Shown here one piece after another: positions 8,484 to 18,598 of a stretch of DNA of 64,000 bases. This DNA is from Enterobacter sp. JUb54 (GTDB lineage: Bacteria > Pseudomonadota > Gammaproteobacteria > Enterobacterales > Enterobacteriaceae). The stretch spans positions 3,410,001 to 3,474,000 of the forward strand of contig NZ_CP060418.1 in assembly GCF_014298075.1 (NCBI RefSeq), in the 5' to 3' direction. Position 1 is the stretch's first letter. Every line of letters starts with the position of its first letter. The notes beneath the pieces were generated by a model. The model was not told the origin of the DNA, searched no databases, and was given only the letters and a program-made list of their open reading frames with translations. The position numbers and the translations under genes were made by a program.

Positions 8484-9308
8484 ATGCTGTTAGCGCAAAT
8501 CTCGGATACCCACTTTCGCAGCCACGGTCAAAAACTGTATGGTTTTATCGATGTGAATGCCGCCAACGCCGACGTGGTCTCCCAGCTGAACGCCCTGCCC
8601 GAGCGCCCGGACGCGGTAGTGATCAGTGGTGATATCGTCAACTGCGGCCGCCCGCAGGAGTACGAGGCGGCCCGCCAGATCCTCGGCGGCCTGAACTATC
8701 CGCTGTACCTGATCCCCGGCAACCACGACGACAAAGCGCTGTTTCTGGAATACCTGCAGCCGCTGTGCCCGCAGCTCGGCAACGATGCGCAGAACATGCA
8801 TTACGCGGTGGACGATTTTGCCACCCGCCTGCTGTTTATCGACTCCAGCCGCGCCGGCACCTCCAAAGGCTGGCTGACCGACGAAACCATCAAATGGCTG
8901 GAAGCCCAGCTGTTCGACGGCGGCGACAAACCGGCCACCGTCTTTATGCACCACCCGCCGCTGCCGCTGGGCAATGCACAGATGGATCCCATCGCCTGTG
9001 AAAACGGCTACCGCCTGCTGGGGCTGGTTGAGCGCTTCCCTTCGCTGACGCGCATCTTCTGCGGCCATAACCACAGCCTGACCCTGACCCAGTACCGCCA
9101 GGCGATCATCTCCACCATTCCCGGCACCGTCCATCAGGTGCCCTATTTTCATGAAGACAGCCGCCCGTACTACGACCTGTCGCCAGCCTCGTGCCTGATG
9201 CACCGCCAGGTCGGCGAGCGGTGGGTCAGCTACCAGCACCCGCTGACCCACCACGCCGGGCCGTGGCTGTATGACGAAAACATTAGCTGCCCAACGGAAG
9301 AGCGTTAA
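8484..9308 (+). CDS. gpdQ: Glycerophosphodiesterase GpdQ (binuclear metallohydrolase)
   Basis: 274 residues, the same length as Enterobacter aerogenes GpdQ, which hydrolyses glycerophosphoethanolamine-type diesters and, promiscuously, phosphotriesters and phosphonate monoesters. All metal ligands known for that enzyme are in register: Asp8 and His10 (ISDTH), Asp50 (SGD), Asn80 (PGNHD), His156 (FMHHPP), His195 and His197 (CGHNH). No signal peptide, so it acts in the cytoplasm. It is embedded between transporter genes: permeases before, ATPase and binding protein after. This implies intact diesters are imported and then cut to an alcohol and glycerol-3-phosphate. Confidence 0.95.
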   Translation: MLLAQISDTHFRSHGQKLYGFIDVNAANADVVSQLNALPERPDAVVISGDIVNCGRPQEYEAARQILGGLNYPLYLIPGNHDDKALFLEYLQPLCPQLGNDAQNMHYAVDDFATRLLFIDSSRAGTSKGWLTDETIKWLEAQLFDGGDKPATVFMHHPPLPLGNAQMDPIACENGYRLLGLVERFPSLTRIFCGHNHSLTLTQYRQAIISTIPGTVHQVPYFHEDSRPYYDLSPASCLMHRQVGERWVSYQHPLTHHAGPWLYDENISCPTEER

Positions 9309-9313
9309 TCCTC

Positions 9314-10375
9314 ATGCTTAGTTTGCAAAACATCAGTAAGCTCTTTGACGGCAAACCGGCGCTCGATGCCCTCTCCCTCGACATTCACGACGGCGAGTTT
9401 GTGGTACTGGTCGGCCCCTCCGGCTGCGGCAAAAGCACGCTGCTGCGGCTGCTGGCCGGGCTGGAGCCGGTGAGCGAAGGCGAGATCTGGCTGCACAATG
9501 AAAACATCACCGCCCTGTCGCCGCGCGAGCGTAACTTCGCGATGATCTTCCAGAACTACGCGCTGTTTCCGCATCTGTCGGTGCAGGACAACATCACCTT
9601 CGGCATGAAGGTGCGTAAGGAAGACAAGGCCAGCTGGCAGCCGCGGGTCGACCACGTGGCGCAGATGCTGCAGCTGGAAAACCTGCTGGACCGCAAACCG
9701 GCGAAGCTCTCCGGCGGCCAGCGTCAGCGGGTGGCGATGGCCCGCGCCATCGTGCGCAATCCGCGTCTGTTTCTGATGGACGAGCCGCTCTCCAACCTCG
9801 ACGCGCGGCTGCGCAGCGAGGTGCGCGACAGCATTATGGATCTCCACCAGCAGCTGAAAACCAGCACCGTCTACGTGACCCACGACCAGACCGAAGCGAT
9901 GTCGATGGCCGACCGTATCGTGGTGATGAACGGCGGTCAGGTGCAGCAGGTTGGGCCGCCGGAGCACCTCTATGCCCATCCGGCGAACCTGTTTGTCGCC
10001 GGTTTTATCGGCTCGCCGGCGATGAATCTGCTGTCGCTGCCCTGCGCCGACGGCCAGGTTCAGCTCGGCGAACTGCGCCATCCGCTGCCGCCAGACTGGC
10101 GCGGTGAATCCCGCGTCTGGCTGGGCATTCGTCCGGAACATATCAGCGATCGCGTGGAGGAAGGCCACCTGCGCCTGCCCGCCAGCGTGCTGCAACGAGA
10201 ACTGATGGGCGCCGATTATCTGCTCCACGTCAGCACCCCTATCGGCACCCTGCGCTTTAGTCGCCGCCACCGTGGCACGGTGCCGGAGAAAGGCGACACG
10301 CTGACCCTCGGCTTCGCGCCTGCCGATATTCATCTCTTTCATGCTGATCAGCAGCACAACTTAATGAGCCTGTGA
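9314..10375 (+). CDS. ABC transporter ATPase (UgpC/MalK type) of the gpdQ operon
   Basis: 353 residues. Walker A GPSGCGKS (34-41), Q-loop FQNYALFPH near 79, signature LSGGQ (132-136) and Walker B FLMDE (153-157) are intact; the last ~110 residues form the TOBE/regulatory domain typical of sugar and glycerol-phosphate importers. It begins five bases after gpdQ. Within the UgpC-like group the cargo cannot be told from sequence alone; the operon points to glycerophosphodiesters. Confidence 0.9.
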   Translation: MLSLQNISKLFDGKPALDALSLDIHDGEFVVLVGPSGCGKSTLLRLLAGLEPVSEGEIWLHNENITALSPRERNFAMIFQNYALFPHLSVQDNITFGMKVRKEDKASWQPRVDHVAQMLQLENLLDRKPAKLSGGQRQRVAMARAIVRNPRLFLMDEPLSNLDARLRSEVRDSIMDLHQQLKTSTVYVTHDQTEAMSMADRIVVMNGGQVQQVGPPEHLYAHPANLFVAGFIGSPAMNLLSLPCADGQVQLGELRHPLPPDWRGESRVWLGIRPEHISDRVEEGHLRLPASVLQRELMGADYLLHVSTPIGTLRFSRRHRGTVPEKGDTLTLGFAPADIHLFHADQQHNLMSL

Positions 10376-10403
10376 ATCAGGCGTTTACTCCAGGAGATTG
10401 ACC

Positions 10404-11708
10404 ATGCTTAAAACCCTGACGGCGGTCGGGCTTTCACTCGCCCTCTGCGGCAGCGCGCTGGCGAAAGAGAAGATCGATTTCATGTTCCCGGCGCCGGTCG
10501 ACGGCAAGCTGACCATGGAGATGACCCGGGTTATCAAAGCCTTTAACGACGCGCAGCAGGATGTCGAAGTGCGCGGGATCTTCACCGGTAACTACGACAC
10601 CACCAAGATCAAGGCCGAGTCGGCGCAGAAGGCCGGGCAGCCGCCGGCGCTGGTGATCATGTCCGCCAACTTCACCACCGATCTGGCGCTGAAGGAGGAG
10701 ATCCTGCCGATGGACGAGCTGTTTAAATATGGCGACCAGAAGGCAGGCGATTTCCTGGTGCAGGATTTCTGGCCGGCGATGCACAAGAACGCCCAGGTGA
10801 TGGGCACCACCTATGCGATCCCGTTCCATAACTCGACGCCGATCCTCTATTACAACAAGACGCTGTTCGATCAGGCCGGGATCAAACAACCGCCGCAGAC
10901 CTGGGCCGAGCTGCTGACGGCTGCCAAAAAGCTGACCGACGAGAGCAAAGGCCAGTGGGGGATCATGCTGCCGTCGACCAACGACGACTACGGCGGCTGG
11001 ATTTTCTCGGCGCTGGTGCGGGCCAACGGCGGTAAATATTTCAACGAAGATTACCCCGGCGAGGTGTACTACAACGCGCCAACCACCATCGGGGCGCTGC
11101 GCTTCTGGCAGGACCTGATCTACAAAGACAAAGTGATGCCCTCCGGCGTGCTGAATTCAAAGCAGATCAGCGCCAGCTTCTTCTCCGGCAAAGTGGGCAT
11201 GGCGATGCTGAGCACCGGCGCGCTGGGCTTTATGCGCGAAAACAGCAAGGATTTTGAGCTGGGCGTGGCGATGCTGCCGGCAAAAGAGCAGCGGGCGGTG
11301 CCGATCGGCGGCGCCAGCCTGGTGAGCTTTAAAGGCATTTCCGAGGAGCAGAAGAAAGCGGCATATCAGTTCTTAACCTATCTGGTCAGCCCGCAGGTGA
11401 ACGGCGCCTGGAGCTGCTTTACCGGCTATTTCTCGCCGCGAAAAGCCGCCTACGATACCCCGGAAATGAAAGCCTATCTGCAGCAGGACCCGCGCGCGAC
11501 GATTGCGCTGGAGCAGCTGAAGTACGCCCATCCATGGTATTCCACCTGGGAGACCGTCGCCGTGCGTAAAGCCATGGAAAACCAACTGGCCGCAGTGGTC
11601 AACGATGCCAAAGTGACCCCGGAAGCCGCGGTACAGGCTGCCCAGAAAGAGGCCGATGCGCTGATGAAGCCCTACGTCGATAAAACCGCCCTGGCGCAGC
11701 AGCAGTAA
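10404..11708 (+). CDS. Periplasmic substrate-binding protein (UgpB-like) of the gpdQ operon
   Basis: 434 residues beginning with a secretion signal: MLK, a hydrophobic stretch (TAVGLSLALCGSALA) and cleavage likely after ALA at residue 20. The remainder is a family 1 extracellular binding protein like UgpB. The ATG at 10404 has an AGGAG site seven bases upstream; an in-frame TTG at 10398 is less likely. It is the last gene of the operon and, unusually for such transporters, the binding protein comes last. It should capture the phosphodiester in the periplasm and deliver it to the two permeases. Confidence 0.88.
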   Translation: MLKTLTAVGLSLALCGSALAKEKIDFMFPAPVDGKLTMEMTRVIKAFNDAQQDVEVRGIFTGNYDTTKIKAESAQKAGQPPALVIMSANFTTDLALKEEILPMDELFKYGDQKAGDFLVQDFWPAMHKNAQVMGTTYAIPFHNSTPILYYNKTLFDQAGIKQPPQTWAELLTAAKKLTDESKGQWGIMLPSTNDDYGGWIFSALVRANGGKYFNEDYPGEVYYNAPTTIGALRFWQDLIYKDKVMPSGVLNSKQISASFFSGKVGMAMLSTGALGFMRENSKDFELGVAMLPAKEQRAVPIGGASLVSFKGISEEQKKAAYQFLTYLVSPQVNGAWSCFTGYFSPRKAAYDTPEMKAYLQQDPRATIALEQLKYAHPWYSTWETVAVRKAMENQLAAVVNDAKVTPEAAVQAAQKEADALMKPYVDKTALAQQQ

Positions 11709-11720
11709 CCCTTGCCCTTC

Positions 11721-12384
11721 CCGGTGGCGCTGCGCTGACCGGGCTACCGGATCACCACTGCCTGAAGTTAGTAGCCCGGACAGGCGCCACGCGCCGCCTC
11801 CGGGATGACGCACTCCCCGGTGGCGCTGCGCTGACCGGGCTACCGGCTCACCACCGTCTGAGATTTAGTAGCCCGGACAGGCGCCACCCGCTGCCTCCGG
11901 GATGACGCACTCCCCGGTGGCGCTGCGCTGACCGGGCTACCGGCTCACCACCGTCTGAGATTTAGTAGCCCGGACAGGCGCCACCCGCTGCCTCCGGGAT
12001 GACGCACTCCCCGGTGGCGCTACGCTGACCGGGCTACCGGCTCACCACCGTCTGAGATTTAGTAGCCCGGACAGGCGCCACCCGCTGCCTCCGGGATGAC
12101 GCACTCCCCGGTGGCGCTGCGCTGACCGGGCTACCGACTCACCACCGCCTGAAGTTAGTAGCCCGGACAGGCGCCACCCGCCGCCTCCGGGATGACGCAC
12201 TCCCCGGTGGCGCTGCGCTGACCGGGCTACCAGCTCACCACCGTCTGAAGTTAGTAGCCCGGACAGGCGCCACGCGCCGCCTCCAGGATGGCGCACTCCC
12301 CGGTGGCGCTGCGCTGACCGGGCTACCAGCTCACCACCGTCTGAGGTTAGTAGCCCGGACAGGCGCTACGCGCCGCCTCCGGGA
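11721..12384. repeat. Tandem REP/BIME array, seven units of 96-97 bp
   Basis: Seven head-to-tail copies begin at about 11721, 11817, 11914, 12011, 12108, 12204 and 12300. Each unit holds a pair of opposed REP palindromes: CCGGTGGCGCTGCGCTGACC with GGGCTAC, then GTAGCCCGGACAGGCG with CGCCTCCGGG. Copies differ at a few bases. They lie between the gpdQ operon and xynR and fill most of the 773-bp gap. REP arrays can stabilise or terminate mRNA and bind gyrase or IHF. The short open frames inside are by-products of the repeat. Confidence 0.92.
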
Positions 12385-12481
12385 CAAAACGATCCCCCGA
12401 AACTACCGCCAGCCGTTTGATTTTTCAGCGTAAAAAGGGTACGTTTTCCACCTTCCCCCCTAGCGTGAGCGGTCGTGCATT

Positions 12482-13240
12482 ATGCCTATTATTCAGTCTG
12501 TTGAACGTGCCTTGACGATCCTCGACCTGTTTAACGAGCAGGCCACGGAGCTCAAGATCACCGACATCAGCAAACAGATGGGCCTCAGCAAAAGCACCCT
12601 GCATTCGCTGCTCAAAACGCTGCAGCTGCACGGCTATATCGACCAGAACCCGGAAAACGGCAAATACCGCCTGGGCATGAAGCTGGTCGAACGCGGTAAT
12701 TTTGTGGTGGGGACCATCGATATTCGTCAGAAGGCCAAAAGCTGGCTGACCGAACTGTCGCAGCACACCGGGCAGACTACCCACCTCGGTATCCTTGACG
12801 GTCGCGAAGGGGTCTATATCGAAAAAATCGAAGGCAAACTCGCCGCCATCGCCTACTCGCGCATCGGCCGACGTTTGCCGATCCACGCCACGGCGATCGG
12901 CAAGGTGCTGATCGCCTGGCTCAGCGAAGCAGAGCGCCAGCCCCTGCTGGAAGGCTATCAGTACACGGCCTTCACTCCCGCAACCCTCACCACCCGCGAG
13001 GCCCTGCTGGCGGCGCTGGCGCAAACCCGCGCCAACGGCTATGCCCTCGATAGCGAAGAGAACGAACAGGGCGTGCGCTGCGTGGCGGTACCGGTATGGA
13101 ACCATGAATCGCGCGTTATTGCCGCCCTGAGCCTGTCAACGCTCACCTCCCGCGTCGATGACGAGGAGCTCGCTCGCTTTCGTACCCTGCTGGAAACCGC
13201 CGGGCACCAGCTATCGGTCGCGCTGGGCTACCCGGCCTGA
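12482..13240 (+). CDS. xynR: IclR-family regulator, XynR (YagI) type
   Basis: 252 residues, the exact length of E. coli YagI/XynR, a xylonate-responsive regulator of the yagEFGH genes. An N-terminal winged helix-turn-helix (residues ~5-60, ITDISKQMGLSKSTLHSLLKTL) is followed by the IclR effector domain (~70-250). It converges on the glycosidase gene with only four bases between stops and lies at the far end of the module it probably controls. A candidate operator is the palindrome at 19532-19548. Function is by similarity and context. Confidence 0.82.
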   Translation: MPIIQSVERALTILDLFNEQATELKITDISKQMGLSKSTLHSLLKTLQLHGYIDQNPENGKYRLGMKLVERGNFVVGTIDIRQKAKSWLTELSQHTGQTTHLGILDGREGVYIEKIEGKLAAIAYSRIGRRLPIHATAIGKVLIAWLSEAERQPLLEGYQYTAFTPATLTTREALLAALAQTRANGYALDSEENEQGVRCVAVPVWNHESRVIAALSLSTLTSRVDDEELARFRTLLETAGHQLSVALGYPA

Positions 13241-13244
13241 AGCG

Positions 13245-14864
13245 TTATCCGGCAACCGGCTCATAGCTGAAGTAGTCGAAATCGGCGTAGCACCCGTCTC
13301 CGCTGATATCCTCGCAGTGCAGGCCAACGAAGGCACCGGTAAAGAATCCGCGCCCGCCGATATAATCATCCGACAGCTTCCAGGCGGCATAGTCAACCGG
13401 CACGGTGTGCCACACCTCACCGTCAAACGAATAACGGTAGCGATACACCAGTCCTTCGACCTCCACCCGCAGCCAGATGCTTTGCGCCGTTTCCGGCACC
13501 GCAATCGGCTGCTCGTGCAGCGGCCATGACGGCACGTTGTGGTCCAGCTGCAGCACTTTTATCGTCCGCCCCCGTCCCTCTTCGAAATCCACAAAGCAGT
13601 AGCTCCAGTTTTTGCTGTTGTAATAGCAGGTCAGGCCGGCGCTCTGCTGGAAGTTCTCCGGGGAAAATTCCATGCGCGTTTCGGCGCGGAAGGCCGGGTG
13701 CTGCCAGCGCCGGGCCACCGTCGACTGGGTAAAGGTGGAGTTAAGCGAATCGTTGCCATACAGCCGCAAAAAGCCCGAACGCGCGCTGAGCGAACCTAAG
13801 GTGTCATCAAACGGGATACGCAGGGTCTGCAGGTGCGGATCGAGGGTCGGGCCGCTGAAGTCATCCCGCCAGTTCTCGCTGGCGACGGCGCAGCTTTCGG
13901 ACATCCTTGGCCCCGGCACGGTCAGTTGCGCATGTTTGCCCCCTTCCACCGACGGCCAGCCGTCGTGCCAGGCGATACGCGCGATCCCCGTTTCACGCCC
14001 GAGCGAACAGTAGCCACGCCCGCCGGAAGCCAGCAGCGGCACGCCGGGCAAACGCTGCGGACGGCTGGTGAGATAGGCCATATACCATTCGCCAGTGTGG
14101 GTCTCCAGCAGCGAACCGTGGCCGCTTTTCTGCAACGGGTTTTCCGGCAGATGCCAGCTGGTCATCATCGTGCCGTCCGGGTGCAGCTCATACGGGCCGT
14201 CGATGTTTTTAGCCCGCAGCACCACCACCGCATGCTCGTAGCTGGTGCCGCCCTCGGCGACCAGCAGATAGTACCAGCCGTCTTTCTGGTACAGATGGGC
14301 CCCTTCGGTGTAGCGCAGCGCCGTACCGGTAAACAGGGTTTTCCGTGTTTTCGACAACGTCTGGCTCTGCGGGAAGAACTCCTGCATCACGATGGTACAG
14401 TGCGGATCGCTGTGATGACGCGGCCCCCACGGGCGATAGATATAGTATTTTCGCCCGTCGGTATCGTGGAACAGCGACGGGTCGAAACCGCCGTTGCCCA
14501 TGGCGACAGGCTCGCTCCACGGCCCTTCAATGGACGGAGCGGTGACCAGATAGTTACGGCCATTTTTCCACGGTGAATCCACGATTTTGACATCGGTATA
14601 CAGCAGCCAGAATTGCCCGTCGGCGTAGCTCAGACACGGCGCCCAGATGCCGCCGGAGTCCGGATTACCCTTCATGTCCAGCTGCGACACGCGATCCAAC
14701 GGGGTGCTGACCAGCGACCAGTGTTTCAAATCTCGCGAATGATAAATGCGCACCCCCGGAAACCACTCGAAGGTAGAGGTGGCGATGTAGTAATCCTCAC
14801 CCTGGCGACACATCGACGGGTCCGGGTTAAACCCGGTCAGAATCGGATTGGTAATCGTGTACAT
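13245..14864 (-). CDS. yagH: Glycoside hydrolase family 43, beta-xylosidase (YagH type)
   Basis: 539 residues, near the 536 of E. coli YagH (XynB-like). GH43 five-bladed propeller at the N-terminus, starting YTITNPILTGFNPDPSMCR with the catalytic-base Asp of the FNPDPS motif; further acids lie in the GGFDPSLF and YTEGAHLY segments. The C-terminal ~200 residues form the usual beta-sandwich. No signal peptide, so it cleaves imported xylosides or arabinosides in the cytoplasm. A strong AGGAGG site precedes the ATG. Twelve bases separate it from the upstream transporter gene. Confidence 0.9.
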   Translation of the reverse strand: MYTITNPILTGFNPDPSMCRQGEDYYIATSTFEWFPGVRIYHSRDLKHWSLVSTPLDRVSQLDMKGNPDSGGIWAPCLSYADGQFWLLYTDVKIVDSPWKNGRNYLVTAPSIEGPWSEPVAMGNGGFDPSLFHDTDGRKYYIYRPWGPRHHSDPHCTIVMQEFFPQSQTLSKTRKTLFTGTALRYTEGAHLYQKDGWYYLLVAEGGTSYEHAVVVLRAKNIDGPYELHPDGTMMTSWHLPENPLQKSGHGSLLETHTGEWYMAYLTSRPQRLPGVPLLASGGRGYCSLGRETGIARIAWHDGWPSVEGGKHAQLTVPGPRMSESCAVASENWRDDFSGPTLDPHLQTLRIPFDDTLGSLSARSGFLRLYGNDSLNSTFTQSTVARRWQHPAFRAETRMEFSPENFQQSAGLTCYYNSKNWSYCFVDFEEGRGRTIKVLQLDHNVPSWPLHEQPIAVPETAQSIWLRVEVEGLVYRYRYSFDGEVWHTVPVDYAAWKLSDDYIGGRGFFTGAFVGLHCEDISGDGCYADFDYFSYEPVAG

Positions 14865-14876
14865 AGTACCTCCTTC

Positions 14877-16259
14877 TTAAGAATTGGATGTCGCGGCGGC
14901 GCTGGCAGGAATACCCTCTTCCTGCACCGAGCGATGCTTACGTAACTGCTGGCTGATGGCCTCCACGCGGGCATCGGTCAGCTTGTAGAGTGACAGCATG
15001 ATGAACATGCCGACGTAGAGCACCACCGGCACCACGCAGAACAGAATTTTGATGGTGGAAAGCACCTCCACCGGCTGCACGCTGTTGCTGGCGGAGTAGT
15101 TGACGAAGGCCAGGATCCAGCCCACCACCGCGCCGCCGATCGCCAGGCCAATCTTCAGGCTGAACAGGTAGGTCGAGAACACCAGCCCGTCGAGGCGTCG
15201 CCCGCTGCGGCTCTCTTCGTAATCCACCACATCGGAGGCCATCAGCCACTGCAGCGGCGTGGTGGTGTTAAAGACAAACAGGAACACAATGTTGAGGGCG
15301 AAAATCAGCGCAATATGTTCGGCCGGCACCACGAAAATCAGCAGGCTGATCAGCGAGTAAATCACGATAATCGCTTTAAACGCCTTTACCCGGTCGAAGC
15401 GGCCTAACAGGCGCGACGAGGCCAGCGAGCCGAACATGGTGGCAATGCTGCCGTACAGCAGAAACTGCATCGCCAGTTCCGGATGGTCCATCACATACTT
15501 GACGAAATAGAGCGTCGCCCCGCCGCGAACCACGTTGGAACAGGTCGCCATCATTTTGAAGGCACACATAATGCGCCACTGGGTATTGCCGAACAGCAAC
15601 CGGAGATCTTTCGCCACCGACGAACCAGGCTGCACCTCGAAGGTATAGCGCTCTTTAGTGGTAAAGAAGCACACGTACAGCAGCACCACGCCGGTCAGCC
15701 CCAGCACGCACATCGCGCCAAAGTAGCCCAGTTGCTCGTCCCCTTTGCCGATGATGCCCACCAGCGGCAGCGCAATCCCGCTAATCGCCAGCGAGCCCGC
15801 CGCGGCGAGGAAGAAGCGCCACGACTGCAAGGCATGACGTTCTTTGGGGTCGGCGGTAATCACTCCCGGCATCGCGCAATACGGTACGTTGACGAAGGTG
15901 TATACCAGCGTCAGCAGAATGTAGGTCACGCAGGCATAGATAATCTTGCCCTGGGCGGAAAAGTCCGGCGTGTAGAAGGTCAGCATGCAGACGATGCCAA
16001 ACGGGATCGCCCCCCACAGCAGGAACGGGCGAAACTGACCGTGGCGGGTACGGGTGCGGTCCACCAGCAGGCCCATCAGCGGATCGGTCACGGCATCCAG
16101 CACCCGGGAAACCAAAAACAGCGTGCCCATAATGCCCGCGGAGAGGCCAAACACATCGGTATAGAAATAGGCCAGCAGGAACATCGTGGCCTGCCAGACA
16201 AAGCCGCAGGCGGTATCGCCCAGGCCGTAGCCGATTTTATCTTTCATGGTTAATTGCAT
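14877..16259 (-). CDS. yagG: GPH-family sugar/xyloside transporter (YagG type)
   Basis: 460 residues, the length of E. coli YagG, with about twelve membrane spans; member of the glycoside-pentoside-hexuronide:cation symporter family (MKDKIGYGLGDTACGFVW start, typical DxxTDPxMG segment ALDAVTDPLMG). The ATG at 16259 (MQLTMKDKIG) has a GGGGATAAAT site; the open frame runs back to 16334 but without support. It probably imports xylosides or xylo-oligosaccharides for the neighbouring glycosidase. Separated by 357 bp from the upstream dehydratase, so it may have its own promoter. Confidence 0.9.
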   Translation of the reverse strand: MQLTMKDKIGYGLGDTACGFVWQATMFLLAYFYTDVFGLSAGIMGTLFLVSRVLDAVTDPLMGLLVDRTRTRHGQFRPFLLWGAIPFGIVCMLTFYTPDFSAQGKIIYACVTYILLTLVYTFVNVPYCAMPGVITADPKERHALQSWRFFLAAAGSLAISGIALPLVGIIGKGDEQLGYFGAMCVLGLTGVVLLYVCFFTTKERYTFEVQPGSSVAKDLRLLFGNTQWRIMCAFKMMATCSNVVRGGATLYFVKYVMDHPELAMQFLLYGSIATMFGSLASSRLLGRFDRVKAFKAIIVIYSLISLLIFVVPAEHIALIFALNIVFLFVFNTTTPLQWLMASDVVDYEESRSGRRLDGLVFSTYLFSLKIGLAIGGAVVGWILAFVNYSASNSVQPVEVLSTIKILFCVVPVVLYVGMFIMLSLYKLTDARVEAISQQLRKHRSVQEEGIPASAAATSNS

Positions 16260-16616
16260 ATTTATCCCCAACCCTAAAGAGTGGAATAGAGCAAACGTCA
16301 GAGTCCTGAAACAGGAATAAAATTCTGTTGCCACATCAGGAATTCACCCATCATTCGTGTGCTTATGGTTCACGTTTTCGTGTTAACAGAGTGTAAGAAG
16401 ATGCGCATTTTTCCGGCAATGACCATTTTTAATTTATGAATTATGTTTTTTGGTTTTTGTGATTGCCATCGTTATAAAATGGCGGCTGGATAAAATAGTT
16501 AAGCTTTTATTTTTAACAAGTTATGAAATAACTAAAAGCCATAAAAATATTTATTTCAGGCAGCACAAAGCCGCCCGCGGAATATTTCCGCAGACGACTA
16601 ATGGGCGATATTTTAT
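16260..16616. other. AT-rich spacer between the dehydratase and transporter genes
   Basis: No gene seen. The DNA is far richer in A and T than its surroundings (16371-16560), as expected of a promoter region for the yagG-yagH pair. A palindrome GCGGAA-ATA-TTCCGC lies near 16577-16591, just after the dehydratase stop, without a following T run. Confidence 0.5.
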
Positions 16617-18584
16617 TTAAATGCCGAGGGCTTTTTTCCCGGCGTTAATCACCTCGATAATTTTATCGGTATCATATATGCAGCCTTTCCAGGTACCGCC
16701 GCTGACCGACTGTAACGCCGCCCATAAACGGGTATCGTCCGGTAAAAAATCGTGGGCATGCAGTTCGGGATGCGCAGCGCGGGCCGCCAGTTCCAGCGCC
16801 CCTTCTTGCGGCGTCAGCCGCTTCTGCGCGGTGCCGATAAAGTTCACGCTGCCGGTTAACGCCAGCCTGTCCACCGCAATCTCAATCACATCGTTATCGC
16901 GCAGCTTGCCAATAGGCCCGCCCGCCAGCGCTTCCGGGGCGACGTGACCAAAGCAGGCGCCGGTCGACACCCCGGAAAAACGGGCATCGGTAATCAACGA
17001 CACCGTTTTTCCCCACGACACATGCTTCAGCGCCGAGGTGAGCTGGTAGGTCTCTTCCATGCCGGTGCCGGACGGGCCGCCGCCGATCACCACCATGATA
17101 TCGCCCTGTTCGATCTCGCCGTTTTTAATCGCCTTGATCGCCCGCGCTTCCGACACAAACACCCGCGCCCGCCCGGTATGACGATAAACACCATCTTCGC
17201 CCACCACCGACGGGTCAATGGCCGTGGCTTTGATCACCGACCCTTCCGGCGCAATATTGCCGACCGGGAAAGCCACCGTGGAGGTCAGCCCCCGGGCCTG
17301 CGCGCGGGCCGGCGGGAGGATCACATCATCCGGGTCGACGCCATCCTGCTCGCGCAGGCACTGGCGGAATTTCTCACGCCGCTCGGAGGTCTGCCACCAG
17401 TCGAGGTTTTCCCCGACCGTCTGCCCGGTGACCGTCATCGCATCGAGATGCAGCAGCCCCAGATCGCGCAGATGCAGCATCACTTCCGGCACTCCACCGG
17501 CGAGGAAAGCGCGCACCGTCGGGTGGTAGTCCGGGCCGTTCGGCAGCACGCTGACCAGCCGTGGGGCTTTCCGGTTGATGCGCGTCCAGTGCTCCACGTC
17601 CGGGATGGTGCAGCCCGCCGCGTGGGCGATGGCGGGAATATGCAGCAGCAGGTTGGTGGAGCCGCCAAACGCCGCGTGGATAACCATCGCGTTTTCAATC
17701 GCTTTGTCGGTCAGAATATCGCGGGTGGTGATGCCGCGGTTATCCAGTTCGCTCACCGCTCTGGCGGACTGGCGGGAGATTTCCAGCCACACGTCCTGCC
17801 CCGACGGCGCCAGCGCCGAGTGCGGCAGCGCCAGCCCGAGGGCTTCCGCCACCACCTGCGAGGTGCCCGCCGTCCCTAAGAACTGGCAACCGCCTCCCGG
17901 CGAGGCGCAGGCCCGACAGCCCAACTCGGCAGCCTCCTGCAGCGACAGTTCGTGGTTGGCGTAGCGTGCGCCAATGGTTTGTACTTTCCCGGCATCTTCC
18001 CCGAAGGTTGGCGGCAGCGTCGCGCCGCCGGGAACCAGAATGGTCGGCAAATCGTGCATCGCCGCCAGGGCAATCATCGTCGCCGGCAGGCCTTTGTCGC
18101 AGGTTGCCACGCCGATCACCGCCCGGCGCGTTGGCAACGAGCGGATCAGGCGGCGGAACACAATGGCCGCGTCGTTGCGGTACGGCAGCGAGTCGAACAT
18201 GCCATGGGTGCCCTGGGAGCGGCCATCGCAGGGGTCGCTGACGAAGGCGGCGAACGGGATGCCACCGTTGCGGGTGATCTCTTTTGCCGCCGCCTGCATT
18301 TGCAGGCCAATCTCCCAGTGCCCGGTGTGGTAACCCAGCGCCACCGGGCGCCCGTCACCGGCGCGGATACCGCCCTGAGTGCCGATGATCAGCACCTCTT
18401 TGCCGGTAAGCTTGTTAGCGTCCCAGCCCATCCCGGCATTTTGCGTCATGCCGAACAGATTACCGCTCGGCGACTCCATCAGCATTTGCGGAGTCAGCGG
18501 CAGCGCCCCCTGTGGACCGGCGGCATGGGTGATAACCGCGTAAAAAGCATCGTCCTGCGCCGTGAATATCGTCTCAATCGCCAT
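16617..18584 (-). CDS. yagF: D-xylonate dehydratase (YagF/YjhG, IlvD/Edd family)
   Basis: 655 residues, the length of E. coli YagF, which dehydrates D-xylonate to 2-keto-3-deoxy-xylonate. IlvD/Edd family with conserved iron-sulfur cysteines: [24 protein letters not shown] and the CASPGGGC region (around residues 130-230), plus the C-terminal [15 protein letters not shown] motif. It starts 14 bases after the aldolase stop and acts in the step before it. All expected motifs are present, so it looks functional. Confidence 0.92.
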   Translation of the reverse strand: MAIETIFTAQDDAFYAVITHAAGPQGALPLTPQMLMESPSGNLFGMTQNAGMGWDANKLTGKEVLIIGTQGGIRAGDGRPVALGYHTGHWEIGLQMQAAAKEITRNGGIPFAAFVSDPCDGRSQGTHGMFDSLPYRNDAAIVFRRLIRSLPTRRAVIGVATCDKGLPATMIALAAMHDLPTILVPGGATLPPTFGEDAGKVQTIGARYANHELSLQEAAELGCRACASPGGGCQFLGTAGTSQVVAEALGLALPHSALAPSGQDVWLEISRQSARAVSELDNRGITTRDILTDKAIENAMVIHAAFGGSTNLLLHIPAIAHAAGCTIPDVEHWTRINRKAPRLVSVLPNGPDYHPTVRAFLAGGVPEVMLHLRDLGLLHLDAMTVTGQTVGENLDWWQTSERREKFRQCLREQDGVDPDDVILPPARAQARGLTSTVAFPVGNIAPEGSVIKATAIDPSVVGEDGVYRHTGRARVFVSEARAIKAIKNGEIEQGDIMVVIGGGPSGTGMEETYQLTSALKHVSWGKTVSLITDARFSGVSTGACFGHVAPEALAGGPIGKLRDNDVIEIAVDRLALTGSVNFIGTAQKRLTPQEGALELAARAAHPELHAHDFLPDDTRLWAALQSVSGGTWKGCIYDTDKIIEVINAGKKALGI

Positions 18585-18598
18585 CTTATTTTTCCGGT

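Noticed and set aside
12042-12296. Open frame of 84 codons with repeated residues
   Set aside because: It is only the translation of three REP units; the peptide repeats with the DNA repeat and has no ribosome site. The same holds for 19901-20212.
11721-12384. Regular repeats that could be taken for a CRISPR array
   Set aside because: The units are palindromic REP pairs of ~97 bp with no unique spacers of constant length, and no cas genes are near.
16577-16591. Palindrome after yagF as a terminator
   Set aside because: Stem is good but no T run follows on the minus strand, so I list it only as part of the spacer.
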